A stretch of 64,000 bases of DNA from Corylus avellana (lineage: Eukaryota > Streptophyta > Magnoliopsida > Fagales > Betulaceae): NCBI RefSeq assembly GCF_901000735.1, contig NC_081546.1, forward strand, positions 24,616,529 through 24,680,528, in the 5' to 3' direction. The position numbers and the translations under genes are program-made. Shown one piece after another: positions 11,586 to 22,972 of the stretch (position 1 is its first letter; each line of letters begins with the position of its first letter). Under the pieces are notes generated by a model. It did not search any database. It worked only from the letters and a program-made list of their open reading frames with translations, and was not told where the DNA came from.

Positions 11586-12062
11586 AAAATTAGATGATCC
11601 AGATTGATAAAAATTTCGTGGGCAATTTTTTAGTTATTGTTAGGAATCCTAATGTACAACGATAATGGGGATAAGACAGGTGCATCTCTATTCATCGAGT
11701 CGTTGTCGGTCTAGGCTTCATTTGGCGATAGTTGGCTCTAAAGGGTGATAAGTTCGAGACTGGTAGATGATGTGGTGACCTCCCATAATCGAGTTTTGTG
11801 TAAATAAGGATCTTTTCAGCAGGTCGATTTGAGAGGCTGGCATTTCGCCTATGTTATCCGAGTGTTGGGCTGGCCCACGTCCCAAGACTCCAAGCAAAAG
11901 ACAAAAATGCTCAAAACAAATTTTTAAACTCTAACTACTCAGTAAGGTTCAAACAATTAAGAATCACACCAAAAAAAAAAAAAGATAAAAAAAAAAAAGA
12001 AGATAACTGTTAAGGATAAGATATATAAAATGTTATCCGAGGTCCACCAATAGAGAAGCAAC
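11586..12062. other. intergenic, nothing recognised
   Basis: No ORF or known element. A-rich runs lie at 11971-12000. Confidence 0.4.
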
Positions 12063-12241
12063 CAGTGATGATATACATCACACGACACACGGGTGTGAAT
12101 AAATAGTCATACATGTCCGTGTTTAATTTTTTTTTTTAATTAAAATATTAATTATATTTTATAATTAAAATATTAATTATATTTTATAATTAAATCACAT
12201 GGCCGTGTTCATGTACGCCTGTGTGATGTATATCATCAATT
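12063..12241. mobile_element. foldback MITE (179 bp)
   Basis: Arms GATGATATACATCACAC (12067-12083) and GTGTGATGTATATCATC (12221-12237) are perfect reverse complements of 17 bp. Between them are two AT-rich tandem units of about 25 bp. Flanking words GAGAAGCAAC (12053-12062) and GAGAACCAAC (12242-12251) differ at one position and may be a 9-10-bp target duplication, which would fit a Mutator-like element. Confidence 0.7.
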
Positions 12242-12263
12242 GAGAACCAACATATTCAACGGT

Positions 12264-12654
12264 CACTACAAAAAAATATGTGTTTTTTGACGTGGCAAAC
12301 AGTAACTTATGTTTGCCACGTCAAAAACTTTTGACGTGTCTAAGCAAGCACGTCAAAAAAAATTTTGTTGACGTGTCTTTTTTTACACGTCAAAAGTTTT
12401 TTGATGTGTGGAATTGACACGTCAAAAACTTTTTTTAATAAAAAAAAAATTAACAATAATTTTGATATAAACAAATATGCATTAACAAACAATTAATGTT
12501 AATTGGCATAAAAAATTAATTTTTATTGTCATTAGTATAAATTATAGTTTATTATCATTAGTATATATGTATGCATGCGTAAATTGATCAGTCTAGTAAT
12601 ATTAATATGATAGCTACCCATATTATTTTTATAAAAATATATAAAACATACTTG
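12264..12654 (+). mobile_element. CACTA (En/Spm) transposon terminus
   Basis: CACTACAAAAAAATATG at 12264 is a CACTA-type terminal inverted repeat. It is followed by many subterminal copies of TTTTGACGTG and its reverse complement CACGTCAAAA between 12286 and 12430, the usual transposase-binding arrangement. The rest runs into an N-gap, so the other end and any transposase are not seen. Confidence 0.8.
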
Positions 12655-12754
12655 NNNNNNNNNNNNNNNNNNNNNNNNNNNNNNNNNNNNNNNNNNNNNN
12701 NNNNNNNNNNNNNNNNNNNNNNNNNNNNNNNNNNNNNNNNNNNNNNNNNNNNNN
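12655..12754. other. assembly gap (100 N)
   Basis: Exactly 100 N, between the CACTA end and an LTR fragment. Confidence 0.99.
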
Positions 12755-13055
12755 TCCTTGTTTTGCTAGGATTAGGGTTTTGAACGTCCCTATTCTGTGT
12801 TTTATTGGTATTAGGAGTATTGGAGGCTATAAATACATGCTTATAGCCTCTAGCAAACTCAGTTTTGATTATTATTTGGTTTTCTCAATAAGAATACTCA
12901 GAGTTGTGTTTCTTCATTACTTTTCCTTAAATTCATAGATAGCATCTATTGATTTGAGAAGGTTTCTTTGATTCTTGTGATAGTCTCACAATCTTAGAAA
13001 TATTTATCCCTTCTACTTCTTGTTTTCTTGTTCACTACAATCCTACGCTGCATCA
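12755..13055 (+). mobile_element. LTR 3' part, same family as the solo LTRs at 37.1 and 58.1 kb
   Basis: This is a diverged relative, in opposite orientation, of the LTRs at 37117-37604 and 58143-58598. Shared words include AATAAGAATACTCAGAGTTG and the terminus CTACGCTGCATCA ending at 13055. The 5' part is lost in the gap. No internal retrotransposon sequence follows. Confidence 0.6.
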
Positions 13056-13204
13056 CATAGCCCTTATGCCTACCATGAATCATGTCAGCTCAGCACGTGA
13101 GCAGACTTTTGTCTTGTCACTACCCCTCGCATAGCCGCGGAAAGGGCCAATTATGCAAAAAGAGTCCTTGGGATGAGAAGCGCAGCAGGATCAGTTTCAC
13201 CTTA

Positions 13205-13500
13205 TTGATTGTCTTGTTAATTCAAACAAATGTGGTACGTAAGGAATACATATATATACAAACTAATTAATCAATTATTAGGAAAATTGGTTAATTAGTG
13301 TAACACTCTACTAAATAGCATTATTCAAAAAGTTTATATATTTTAGCAACATAACAGATTTGATGGAATAACCATTTATATAAGAGTCATCAACAAATCC
13401 ACACAGCAATAAATAATAACATATGTCTGTATCCAGTCCCAAGCTAGGGAAAAAGAAAAGATAAATATTACAAGGTAAAGGTAGCATGCATAAGACACAA
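13205..13500 (+). repeat. GAD 3' flank, copy 3 of the triplicated segment
   Basis: Immediately downstream of the GAD stop and probably containing its 3' UTR; matches 1110-1394 closely. This is likely the parent copy because it adjoins an intact gene. Confidence 0.7.
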
Positions 13501-13509
13501 ATCTGAGGA

Positions 13510-16500
13510 CTAGCAAACTCCAGTTCTCTTGCTCGCCACAAATCGCCTCCAGGTGTTAATTACCTCCTCCTGAGTCTCTCTTACACTCTTTTCAACGCGC
13601 TTTCTGCCTCCATTGCCGTCTTGTGTCTCATCAACAGTTGTTGTGACATGAGCAGCTTTGGCGGAGACATGGCTGGAGGGGACTTCATCCATCTCCTTCA
13701 AAACTCTGTCTATGTCTGTAACAAGTCTCTCAGCCAGAGTCCGGCTGAAATCCTCTCGGATAACTACCCGAAGGACGGCGATGTGTTCGGCATTGGGCGG
13801 CATTGTGTAAGCTGGGACGATCCACCCGAACCTTCTCAAATTCTCTGATATCTGAAACACTGTGTATTTGCTACTGTCTTTCAGGGAGAAGGCTACCAGG
13901 GGCACTCCAACATCCTTGGAGACAATGTCAAATCGCCCTGTTTTCTCTATTCCTTCTTTCAGCATTCTGGCATTCTCAGTGCAGTTTTCCATGATATTTT
14001 TGTAACCCTTACACAAACAAGATCAACACAATTATGATATAGCATAAAAAGGTATTTCCTGACCAAATTATAAGCAATCTAAACTATTTCCAGACAATCA
14101 ATGTGCTAAATCAAGCCACGAAGGAATTTTTCAATCCTTCTAAGGCTTGGAAATTAAAATGGAAGCAGAAAGTACCTCAAAGCCCAACCGTATAAACTGG
14201 TAATATTGAGCAATTATCTGACTAGAGCCTGCCAGGATTGAACATGTTACAATAAAAAAAATAAAAAATAAAAAAAAGGAAAGGAAGGAAGACGAATGAT
14301 GAGGAAAGCAGATTCATTAGACTTGTTACAAAAAATCCAAAATCTGCAAACCCTTTGCTTGTTTATAATGATTTTTACAATGATAACTTGATAAGTTAAC
14401 AAGACTGCCTAAATTTATGAAGGTTACGAAGTGTTAATATGTAAATAAAATGATTACATTTTTCTTTCTTTCTATCGGCTTAAATTGTTTTGGATAAATG
14501 ATTATTTAACATGATATTAGAGCAAAGAACATGAGTTCGGACACTGACTTCACAGTTTATTCTTAACTCAATTAAATATTTTACGTATTGATTAGCCTCA
14601 CTTGTTGATGTAGAGTTCGAGTCCACACGTGAGAGAGATAAATCAACCACTTCCTATCACAGCTTAAACTAATGCACATACAGCAAATCCCTCTATGCAT
14701 GAAAATAAATCCACCATTTCCTGTGGGTATTACCTTTCGAGAAGTTGAGGGTGAATGTGGGTTGATCAGATCCAAGATAGTTGATGTGAAAGACAAGCTC
14801 ATCAGGCAGATCCTCTTTACTTCTCCAAATAACCCAGCCAACACCAGCGTAGACAAGCCCATACTTATGACCACTAACATTTATGCTCTTCACCAAGGGC
14901 AAGCGGAAATCCCACTCCAGCTCAGGGTGAAGGAAAGGGGCTATGAACCCTCCACTGGCAGCATCAACATGAATTGGCGTGTCCCACCCTGTCTCCTTAT
15001 TCTTTTTGACAAGCAGTTCATTTAGGAGCTTCACATTCTCAAACTCTCCTGTCAAGGTTGATCCAAGAATTGCTGCAACACAGATGGTGTTCTCATCTAC
15101 CATCTCTGCTGCCTTCACAGGATCCATCACATAATATCCCTCTGACAATTTTACCTCCTTCAGCTCCACCTCAAAGTACCTAGCAAATTTCTCCCAGCAA
15201 ACCTGTGGACCATATAATTTTTAGGTAATTCACCATTCATATATATACTAAAATCATCTTAGTGGTTGCAACATTAAAAAACAAAATCATCTTAGAAACA
15301 TCTAGTTCCACTCATACAAAAATAGATTCTATATAGCCCTATATATTAGGTAAAAGAATCAAAAAACAACTAGATATATAATGCTCATGAATGAATGATA
15401 TGTCATATGTGTTAGAATATTAATTAAATGATTAGATTCACAGTTTCTTATCAGCTTCAGTTTTTATAAGAATGATGACTTAACATGATATCAAAGTAGA
15501 CGTTCTGAATTCGAACCCTATATTTGTAATTCACGTCTTATTTCTTATCATTTTAAGTAAGAGGTCATGAGTTCGAACCATATCTTTGTAGTTTATTTTT
15601 TATTTCAATTAAATATTTTATATATTCTGTCTCACTTATTAAGAGAGAATGTTAGAATATTAATAGCTTAAACTTTTGAGATAAGTAGTGATTTAATAAT
15701 TACAATCATTGCTAAACAAAGTCTAATCCCAATAGAGAAGGGTCTAGGTGTTAATAACTTGACCATACTATCCAGGGCTTAATCTTTCTTCTTTCTGTAC
15801 AGTGATAATTGAGGTAGATTTGAACCAGAAAAATGCACTGCACACTAAATAATAGGATCAACAAAGACTGCAATTTTCAAATATTTTAGTAGTTTAAAAT
15901 ATTAGTAAAGCCAGAAAGTGAAACCCACCTGCACATTGGCTCCAGTGACAATGTTAGGCTTATCATATGGTTTGCCCTCTAATTTTCTCCTCGCCTGCCA
16001 CTTCCTTTTAAAAGCTAGACCTGCCAGCATTATTGCCTCTGATGATCCCACGGTACCCACGCCAACAGCAGTCTCAGTTTCCCCAAAAGGAGCATTGAAG
16101 AGGTGGGCTATCATATTCACACACCGGTTCTGCAGAATTATCAATCTTTTGTGATTAAGAGATGAACATTTAGACTGATCAAATGCATATATCTCAACTT
16201 AGAAGAAAAAAAAATGCATATATCTCAAAACTTTCAAAATATAGGCCCAATGTGGGTTTACTTTTCTGGGATTTTGTTTAAAATTGCACTTTTTATCTAT
16301 GAAATCCTAATACCAAATGCATCCTAAGAGCTATAACATGTCCAACCAAGAACCCTATAGTTCTTGACACCAATTGAAAATTCAGTTAGTAAATCTTACA
16401 TATGCAGAAAAGGTTTGAGTTGATTCCCTGTAACTAGCATTTATTTCAACTACAATTCCTTCAACCAGTTTCATTATTAAGTCCCAAAGACCAAATTATT

Positions 16501-18061
16501 ATTTGGGTTAAATTATTAAATTATAGAATATAAACTATAGGACCAAAAAAAAAAAAATGATGCGTCAGGTTTAACCAAATATTTTAGAGTAGTCCTCCCA
16601 ACATGAGTCCTCCACCTGCAAACCTGATAACTATTGAATATTTTCTTTTTTTTATTTGATACGCTGGATTGAAAATGTCAATCTTTCAAAATCAATGATT
16701 ACATTATTTTGGAGAAATTATTAGGTACACTCCCCCACTTGGGGATTCATCCAACAAAACCAATAGAGGTCCCCCCACCTAACCTAAGCCATGGGCTTAT
16801 TGGTCACCCATATATATAGAAGCCGTCCGGGAAAGTATGATCACACAATTCTACGCTTAGAAAAGAACAAAAAGAATTATCTAGATTTGAAACCATAAAG
16901 CAAGAACAAACGACAAAAAAAATAAATAAATAAATAAAACGAAAAGAACCAAACGATAAGGCTACTTTGAAAGGTGACGGCTACTCTTAATTAAATAATT
17001 AAATTTATCTTTATAGAAAAATTATTTACATAAATTAGCTTACATTAGAATAAATAGTTATCAGTATTTTCAAAATAAACAATGTTAAACGGGCATTGCA
17101 CTGTTAACTCTACGAGACCGAATTAAGATTCTCTCATGTGCATTTCAAGGATCTTAATTCGGTTTCACTGAAAATATTTAGTTAGTTATATTACAGATAT
17201 TTTTATCCTATCAAAAAGTAAAAGAAAAAATAAAAATATTTTTTTAATTTAATTAACTAAATATTTTCCGTTTCAAATAAATGAGAGAAAATTCTGTTCT
17301 GACGAGACCCGGGTGTAAACCACTATTGCACCAGTATCCTAAACATAACATTGCAATCCACCCTTAGATTAACATTGTTAAATCCAATGGTCTAGGATAG
17401 TGGTGGAAAATTATTATTCCTTTCCAAAATAGTAGCTTCGAGAGGCAGCCAGCTCTCATCTCTAGATGCTTGTAAAAGAAATCAATTTAAAAAGCACAAA
17501 TATAATTCCAAATTTTTCTCAGAAAAGGAGAGGGTGGAATTAAAATCTGAACCTTGAAAAAGCTGCATTTCTATTTTAGCCTGACAGATTTATAAACAAA
17601 AACAAAACAAAACAAAATATCCAATCATATATATATATATAAATATATGCAAAGCGATCTCGACCTGGAGCTCGGTGGTGACAGGGTATTCGTCCATATC
17701 AACGTAGTTCTTGTTGAGGGAGGCCATGATGAGTTTATCGCACTCCGGCTCCATCCACGTCGTCACAAACGACGCCAAATTCAGCCTCGGTATCCCGTCC
17801 AAAAGCAACTCGTCGTTTATGATCTGGTACGCCGCTTCCTTCGGTATCGCCTGCTCCGGCATCTTGAACCTGCACCAAAACCAAACACTCTCTCATCAAT
17901 CAATCAATCATCATCATCTCATCATCCATTCACAACACACACACACACACACACGACGACGTTTCGGGTACTCACTTGGGAAGGGGCGTACGCACATATC
18001 TGGAAGCGAAAGTAGAGCAGATATGCTCGTCGGAGCCCGGCGTCGTCGTCGTTATCACCAT
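13510..18061 (-). CDS. GAD: glutamate decarboxylase, six coding exons, 503 aa
   Basis: PLP-dependent conversion of glutamate to GABA and CO2 in the cytosol. Exons read on the minus strand are 18061-17976, 17869-17665, 16129-15929, 15202-14734, 14228-14176 and 14007-13510. All junctions are GT-AG and the sum is 1512 nt. The start is ATG 18061, which puts [19 protein letters not shown] near the N-terminus as in plant GADs. The PLP Schiff-base lysine is in [10 protein letters not shown] (Lys277). The last exon ends [19 protein letters not shown], a Trp-containing basic segment like the calmodulin-binding autoinhibitory tail of plant GADs, so activation by Ca2+/calmodulin is expected. The 53-nt exon 5 is too short to show as an ORF but is required ([11 protein letters not shown]). 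Introns 3 and 4 carry miniature LTR elements. All motifs are intact. Confidence 0.96.
14455..14640 (+). mobile_element. TRIM-like fragment in GAD intron 4
   Basis: A sequence ending TTATTTAACA is followed at 14512 by TGATATTAGAGC, a degenerate primer-binding site like TGGTATCAGAGC (initiator tRNA-Met 3' end). The arrangement matches the better preserved element at 15410-15698. Confidence 0.5.
15410..15698 (+). mobile_element. TRIM (miniature LTR retrotransposon) in GAD intron 3
   Basis: The 5' LTR (15410-15485) starts TGTTAGAATATTAA and ends TTAACA. A primer-binding-site-like TGATATCAAAG follows at 15486. A purine-rich tract AAGAGAGAA at 15641-15649 precedes a second TGTTAGAATATTAA at 15650, an internally deleted 3' LTR. 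No coding capacity. The insert lies antisense within intron 3 of GAD. No matching 5-bp flanks were found. Confidence 0.6.
17117..17275. repeat. inverted repeats in GAD intron 2
   Basis: Two nearby stems: ACCGAATTAAGAT pairs with ATCTTAATTCGGT a short distance downstream, and AAAATATTTAGTTA (about 17167) pairs with TAACTAAATATTTT (about 17253). Possibly a decayed MITE. Confidence 0.4.
17931..17956. repeat. (AC)n microsatellite in GAD intron 1
   Basis: Short CA-repeat run just inside intron 1 (17870-17975). Confidence 0.8.
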
Positions 18062-18412
18062 TACTTTTTTTTCTTTTTTTCCTTTCTCTTGTTTCCCAAA
18101 CAGATCCGGGGAATTCAATTCAGGAAATGAATTTCCTTGGTCTCTGAAGAAGCAAGGATATAGGAAGGGAGACACGTACTTATCTGTAGAGAAAGTGGTT
18201 GAGTAAGTTCCGCAGTAGTCCCCACTTGCACTCAAAGGTTTTAGTTCACCACCGACCAAAGCACCTACATTTGTGGGCATAGGATGCGTACGATTAATAC
18301 TTTTTCTGTTTTTTTTTTTTTTTTTTTTTTTACGGGGAAAGAAGGGGTAATCAATTACTATTTCATTTAAAAAATAATTTAATTTTTTAGTTTTTTAATA
18401 ATTTATGAATGG
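18062..18412 (-). promoter_or_regulatory. GAD 5' leader and proximal upstream region
   Basis: An upstream frame on the minus strand stays open from 18280 and joins the GAD start in frame, but family comparison places the start at 18061. A T-rich run lies at 18309-18330. No unambiguous TATA box is visible. Confidence 0.35.
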
Positions 18413-18452
18413 AAAGGCGGAGAATTATTATACTAACCACTAACCGCTTTTG

Positions 18453-18487
<35 letters not shown>

Positions 18488-18672
18488 CGACGTCATTTTT
18501 ATGTCTTAACATATATAAAAATATATAAATGATATCGTATGTAGTATAATATTATTATATCATTATAAAAATGACGTCGTCTTTTTTTAAAAAAATCTAT
18601 ATAAAAAAAAATGATTATTAAGGTTATTAATCACTAAGCGGAGGCAGTTAGTGAATTTTACTAACTGCCTAA
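18413..18672. mobile_element. palindromic MITE-like segment upstream of GAD
   Basis: AACGACGTCATTTTTAT near 18486 pairs with ATAAAAATGACGTCGTC near 18565. Outer, more diverged arms around 18413-18450 and 18630-18672 also pair in part. A (TA)n run lies at 18458-18482. Target duplication not resolved. Confidence 0.4.
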
Positions 18673-20975
18673 GCAAAGGACTCAACAATTATAACCGTCT
18701 TTTTATCCTTATTTAATATGGAATCTCTTCCACGTATACAAAAGTGCCACTTCAGCGTGAAGTAAAAGAGCACGTGGCGTGCCAAGTACGCCCGTGCAAA
18801 ATTTTTTTTTTTTTTTTTGCATTAAAATATTAAAAAAAAAAAATTTCTGCAAGCCGTGTACTCTGAATCACGACTCACCACTTCAAAGAGTGCTTTGATC
18901 AGTTTCAAATCATAGAAAGTGATTCTATAAATTAAAAGAAAAAAAAAAATTAAACCAACTTAATGAATGAGACTTAACATGAAAAATATTTAATTAAAAT
19001 TTAAAGTTAATCACATAAAGACAGGGTTTAAATTATGTTATAATTTTGTGTTAAATCATCAAATTATGAATTTAATAAATATTTAATAATCATTTGAAGT
19101 GTTTCATTTACTTCAACAATTTAATATGTCAGAAGTTAGCTGAATAGTAAATTTGGCCATTTAATATATATATAAATATATTATATTAAATGCTTGTGCA
19201 TTGAATTAATTTTTTTTTTTTTCTTAGCATGGAAGTCGGATGAAAATCAAATGAAATATAAAATTTGTTAAATCAAGCTTCTTCAGTCGATATAATTTTA
19301 TTATTATTATTATTATTATATGAGAAGAAAAATATGAAAGAAGTGTAAGGATTAAGTAAAACTGAATTAGTACGAAAAAAATTGATGAGTGCAATCAACA
19401 ACTAATATCGGAATCTTCTTCGTTTTTTCACTTCACCGTATAATAATATAAATTAATGCATAAAGCAAAAGCAAGCAGTGGTGGACCAAAATGATAACGA
19501 AATCCGCACTGCACTCTACACTCTACAGTTCTCCGCGTCCGCTTTTGTACTTTGCCAATTTTCGATCCGTGAGAACATTCCAGTATCTCTTTGAAATATA
19601 TTCACTTTTATAATTATTAAAAAAAATTTCTCAATTTAGGATATTAAACTTCTAATTTTTTATAACGTCATTCATTTTTTTTCGTTAAAGTCTAACGATC
19701 GAGTCTCAAAATTGTCAAAATAACCCAAATATTTTTTTTTAAAAAAAATTATAAAAATTCAAGCATTGATAAGAATTTAACAAAATTTGCAAAAATACTC
19801 GTGCATGAATCTTTATAATTTTTTTTATATATAAAAATGAGTATTTTGAGAATTTTGACCGAATTTAAAGAAGAAATTGAATGGATGTGTGACATTACAA
19901 ACAATTAAAAATTTGATACATTAAATTGAGAGATTTTAAACTTTAAAAATGACGTTGAAACTTGAAAGTAATGAGAGTTACTGGTGAAGTTAAGTGACGA
20001 CAAATGTGTTGCAATTTGCAAATCTAAAATAAATTTGAACTTAAAAGAAAATTTGAACCTCCTTCACATTCACGTTTGAGAATGAACTTTCCTTTTATGA
20101 TTTTATTCGGGTTGCAAAACCTCACTTTTGTAGCCCAACCAGACCAGCCGTGGGTCACGCCAGACCTACAATGGGTCTCGCCAAACCCACCAGCCATTTC
20201 TTCTTTCTCCTTCTTTCTCTCTTTTCTTTCTTTCTCTTGTTTTCATCAGGTGTATTTGGTTGTAAGTTAGGTTAGTGCACTTAGCTTAGGTGGCAATAGT
20301 TAATTGGGGGTTGCAAAAGTTGGGTTTTGCAGCACGACCGCATAATAGGGGCTCTCTACTTAGAATAATATCCTCTCAATTTCCTAGCCATTTTTATTTT
20401 TTTATTTTTGTAAGAAGCTATTTTTCAATTGAGAGAACTTCATTTATTATTAAATATTTTTTTTATTTTCCGTTACTTTGTAATTATATTCTTAAATTTA
20501 AAAAAATGTCAATTTAAAGTTATCAGTTACCATCTTTCAAAAATTTGCTACGATAATCTTTCGGTTCAAATGCAGCATTAAATACTTGTCTAAATTCAAA
20601 GTATTTTGTAATTTTATAAATATCTTAGAGGTATATTGAGGATTTCACTCATCAAATTTTGACAGGAGGATTGACATTGACATCAATCCTTCCTCAATTT
20701 TAAATCAATCAAATTGAAAACTTAAATCTTAAAAAATAAAAAAGAAAAAAGAAAAGCAAAGAGGACTTATTTGAATGATTGTTGGAACCTCTTGGTCGTG
20801 GTGCCTTTGGCCGGCAGGTGGCAATCCCATCGCTTTTCTCTTGCCGCTACCAGTTAGTGGTGTCATACCGATGGGGGGGCCGGGCCTCATTGATCGTCAC
20901 TTTCCCCTGTTTTAGAGGTATCTGTGCCGACAAGGAAAATCTTTATAAAATCAAAAACAAATTCAATTACTCATC
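18673..20975. other. intergenic, no recognised gene
   Basis: AT-rich DNA with homopolymer runs. The small ORFs at 20076-20517 and 20779-21186 are low complexity or lack family similarity. Confidence 0.4.
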
Positions 20976-21099
20976 ATTATTTCTCCCACATGGGCCAGAT
21001 CCCACCACGACCAGCAATGGAGAATCAATTTCATGCAATCACTCTCATGTGAGAGGTTTTCTCACTCTCACTTGCTTGGGCGATTATCGGGTGAGATAT

Positions 21100-21605
21100 G
21101 TTTCTTTGCATTCTAGCATTTATTTTACGTACATTTTCGTTGCATTGTGTTACGATCATATCATCCTAGTGTCTTATACGGATTAAATTTAATACTGATC
21201 ATATGTATATAAACTCTTGAGTACCCTTCTCTTGCAAGCCGGTTTTTAAGGATAAGTTATATCCAAAATTTGTAACATTTGATATTAGAACTATCCACCG
21301 CATCGAGTATGATCGAATGAGTTGAGGCTTTATGGTCGAGCCACGGAGGAAACGACCTATAAGCCGGATTAAAATGTCTTGGTATTATGTATAAACATAA
21401 TATTACGTCATTGAATACTTGATAAATAAGTGGAGCCCTCAAAAGAGAAAAGGCTACCATCGGATCAGTGTTGATAGAGTGGGCCGCTGTGAACGTCGAT
21501 TACGGAAGCGTGGTACCATGTGTGTATGTAAATTCTTAAGCACTCTTCTCTTGCAAACTGATTTTCAATGATGAATTATACTCAAAGTTTGTAACACATT
21601 GGCAT
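21100..21605 (+). mobile_element. putative TRIM or LTR remnant
   Basis: Two related direct blocks, at about 21200-21280 (ending TTTGTAACA) and 21520-21598 (ending TTTGTAACACA), bracket an internal stretch starting TTTGATATTAGAAC, a possible degenerate primer-binding site. The pattern suggests a miniature LTR element. Also present, shortened, at 31920-32210. Confidence 0.4.
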
Positions 21606-22327
21606 GCTTCGTTCACACAAAACTTACCAGGAATCCAATGTGGTCAATTTGGATTCTTTGATATTTGACTTAAATTAGAGACTTGTCAATTAGCCAACAG
21701 ACCAAGTCTTTTAATAGATAGGCTAAGCTTTTTAGTGAATAGGGGCCAAATAATTAAAGTTTGGCCCAAGCACAATATACCTTCACCTTTTAACGTGAGA
21801 TTTCAAAGGACCGAAAGGGGGCTATGACTTGTACTAGTCCCCCTCTCTATCCGTCTCTGCTTGAGTAGGTGAGACTTGAGTAGCATCTCACACATGATAT
21901 GTTACCCCTTACATACACAAGAAGCAACCTCATTGCACTGGATCCAATTTTGATCTTTCAAAATCATTTTTTTCTTTAAAATTTTCTTATTTAAAGAACA
22001 TAATTGTATTTTTATGTCATTTTTATTAGTTATTTGAGGAAAAATTAAACAGAGATCTGGGGTTGAAAATGATTCTTAATTCAGATAAATGATCAGATTA
22101 GAAACTAGAATCTTAAAGTCAAAACCACAAAAAATAATAATAATAATTAAAAAAAAAAAAAAAAAAATACAAGAAGCCCTATATCATAATTTTCCCCTAA
22201 ATTTAATAGACATTTTAATCCTCTTTTTCCATCAATCAGACCATTAACCAACTCCAAAGAACAATCCTTATTTGCAGATTTCAATAAGCAATCTTCGCGC
22301 ATCCTCAAGTGCTAAACAAAATATAAA

Positions 22328-22461
22328 GAGTAATTCTACTATTTACACCTATTCTTCACCAATTAATGTAGCTTGTTTTTTAAGTGACTTACGTTGGGAG
22401 TCACTTAAAACACGTCACATCAGCTAGTATGAAATGTGTGTGAAAAGTATTAGCATCACTC
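22328..22461. mobile_element. Mutator-like MITE, 134 bp, with 9-bp target duplication
   Basis: Imperfect long palindrome starting GAGTAATTCTACTATTTACAC, with the partner end GTGAAAAGTATTAGCATCACTC. It is flanked on both sides by AAATATAAA (22319-22327 and 22462-22470), a 9-bp duplication as for Mutator-like elements. The paralogous copy is at 32933-33066. Confidence 0.75.
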
Positions 22462-22972
22462 AAATATAAAACACAACATAAGGGATGATTGGGCCGGGGA
22501 GGGAAGAGGGGTTGAAAATAAGAGTGAATTACTCATCACTCCAATGAACACCTATCATATATATTTCCAACAAAATTCATCATTTCAGAGTTCAATGATT
22601 AAAGTCCTTGTCTTGAACATTTACAAGAGACAAAAGAAGTGTGGGATAGCTGTAGATCAAAAACTAGGTGTAGGCAAGAAATCAGTTACTCCAAAAAGAA
22701 AATAGTAATAAGGAAAAACAAAGAACTTAGGGTTCTTATCTACTTTGGCACTTATAAAGAAAGTATAAGTTAGAGGGTGTGTATAGTCGTCACAGAAAAA
22801 CCCAAGTCCATCCCTGTGATGCTACAAACTGTTTCTGTATGTGTATCTGTATGTGTATTGTTACACTGGAGAGAAAAGAAAATTTGTTAACATGAATAAA
22901 AAAAATATTAAAAAAAAATCAAATTTTAAGTATTAAACAGAATAAAAATAATTTCACAAACTTACATGACTT

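Noticed and set aside
15486..15530. tRNA-like sequence (TTCGAACCC box)
   Set aside because: No cloverleaf could be drawn; position directly after an LTR fits a primer-binding region of a TRIM instead.
17972..18280. N-terminal extension of GAD to an ATG at 18280
   Set aside because: Open by chance; plant GADs start shortly before the [10 protein letters not shown] motif, which fits ATG 18061.
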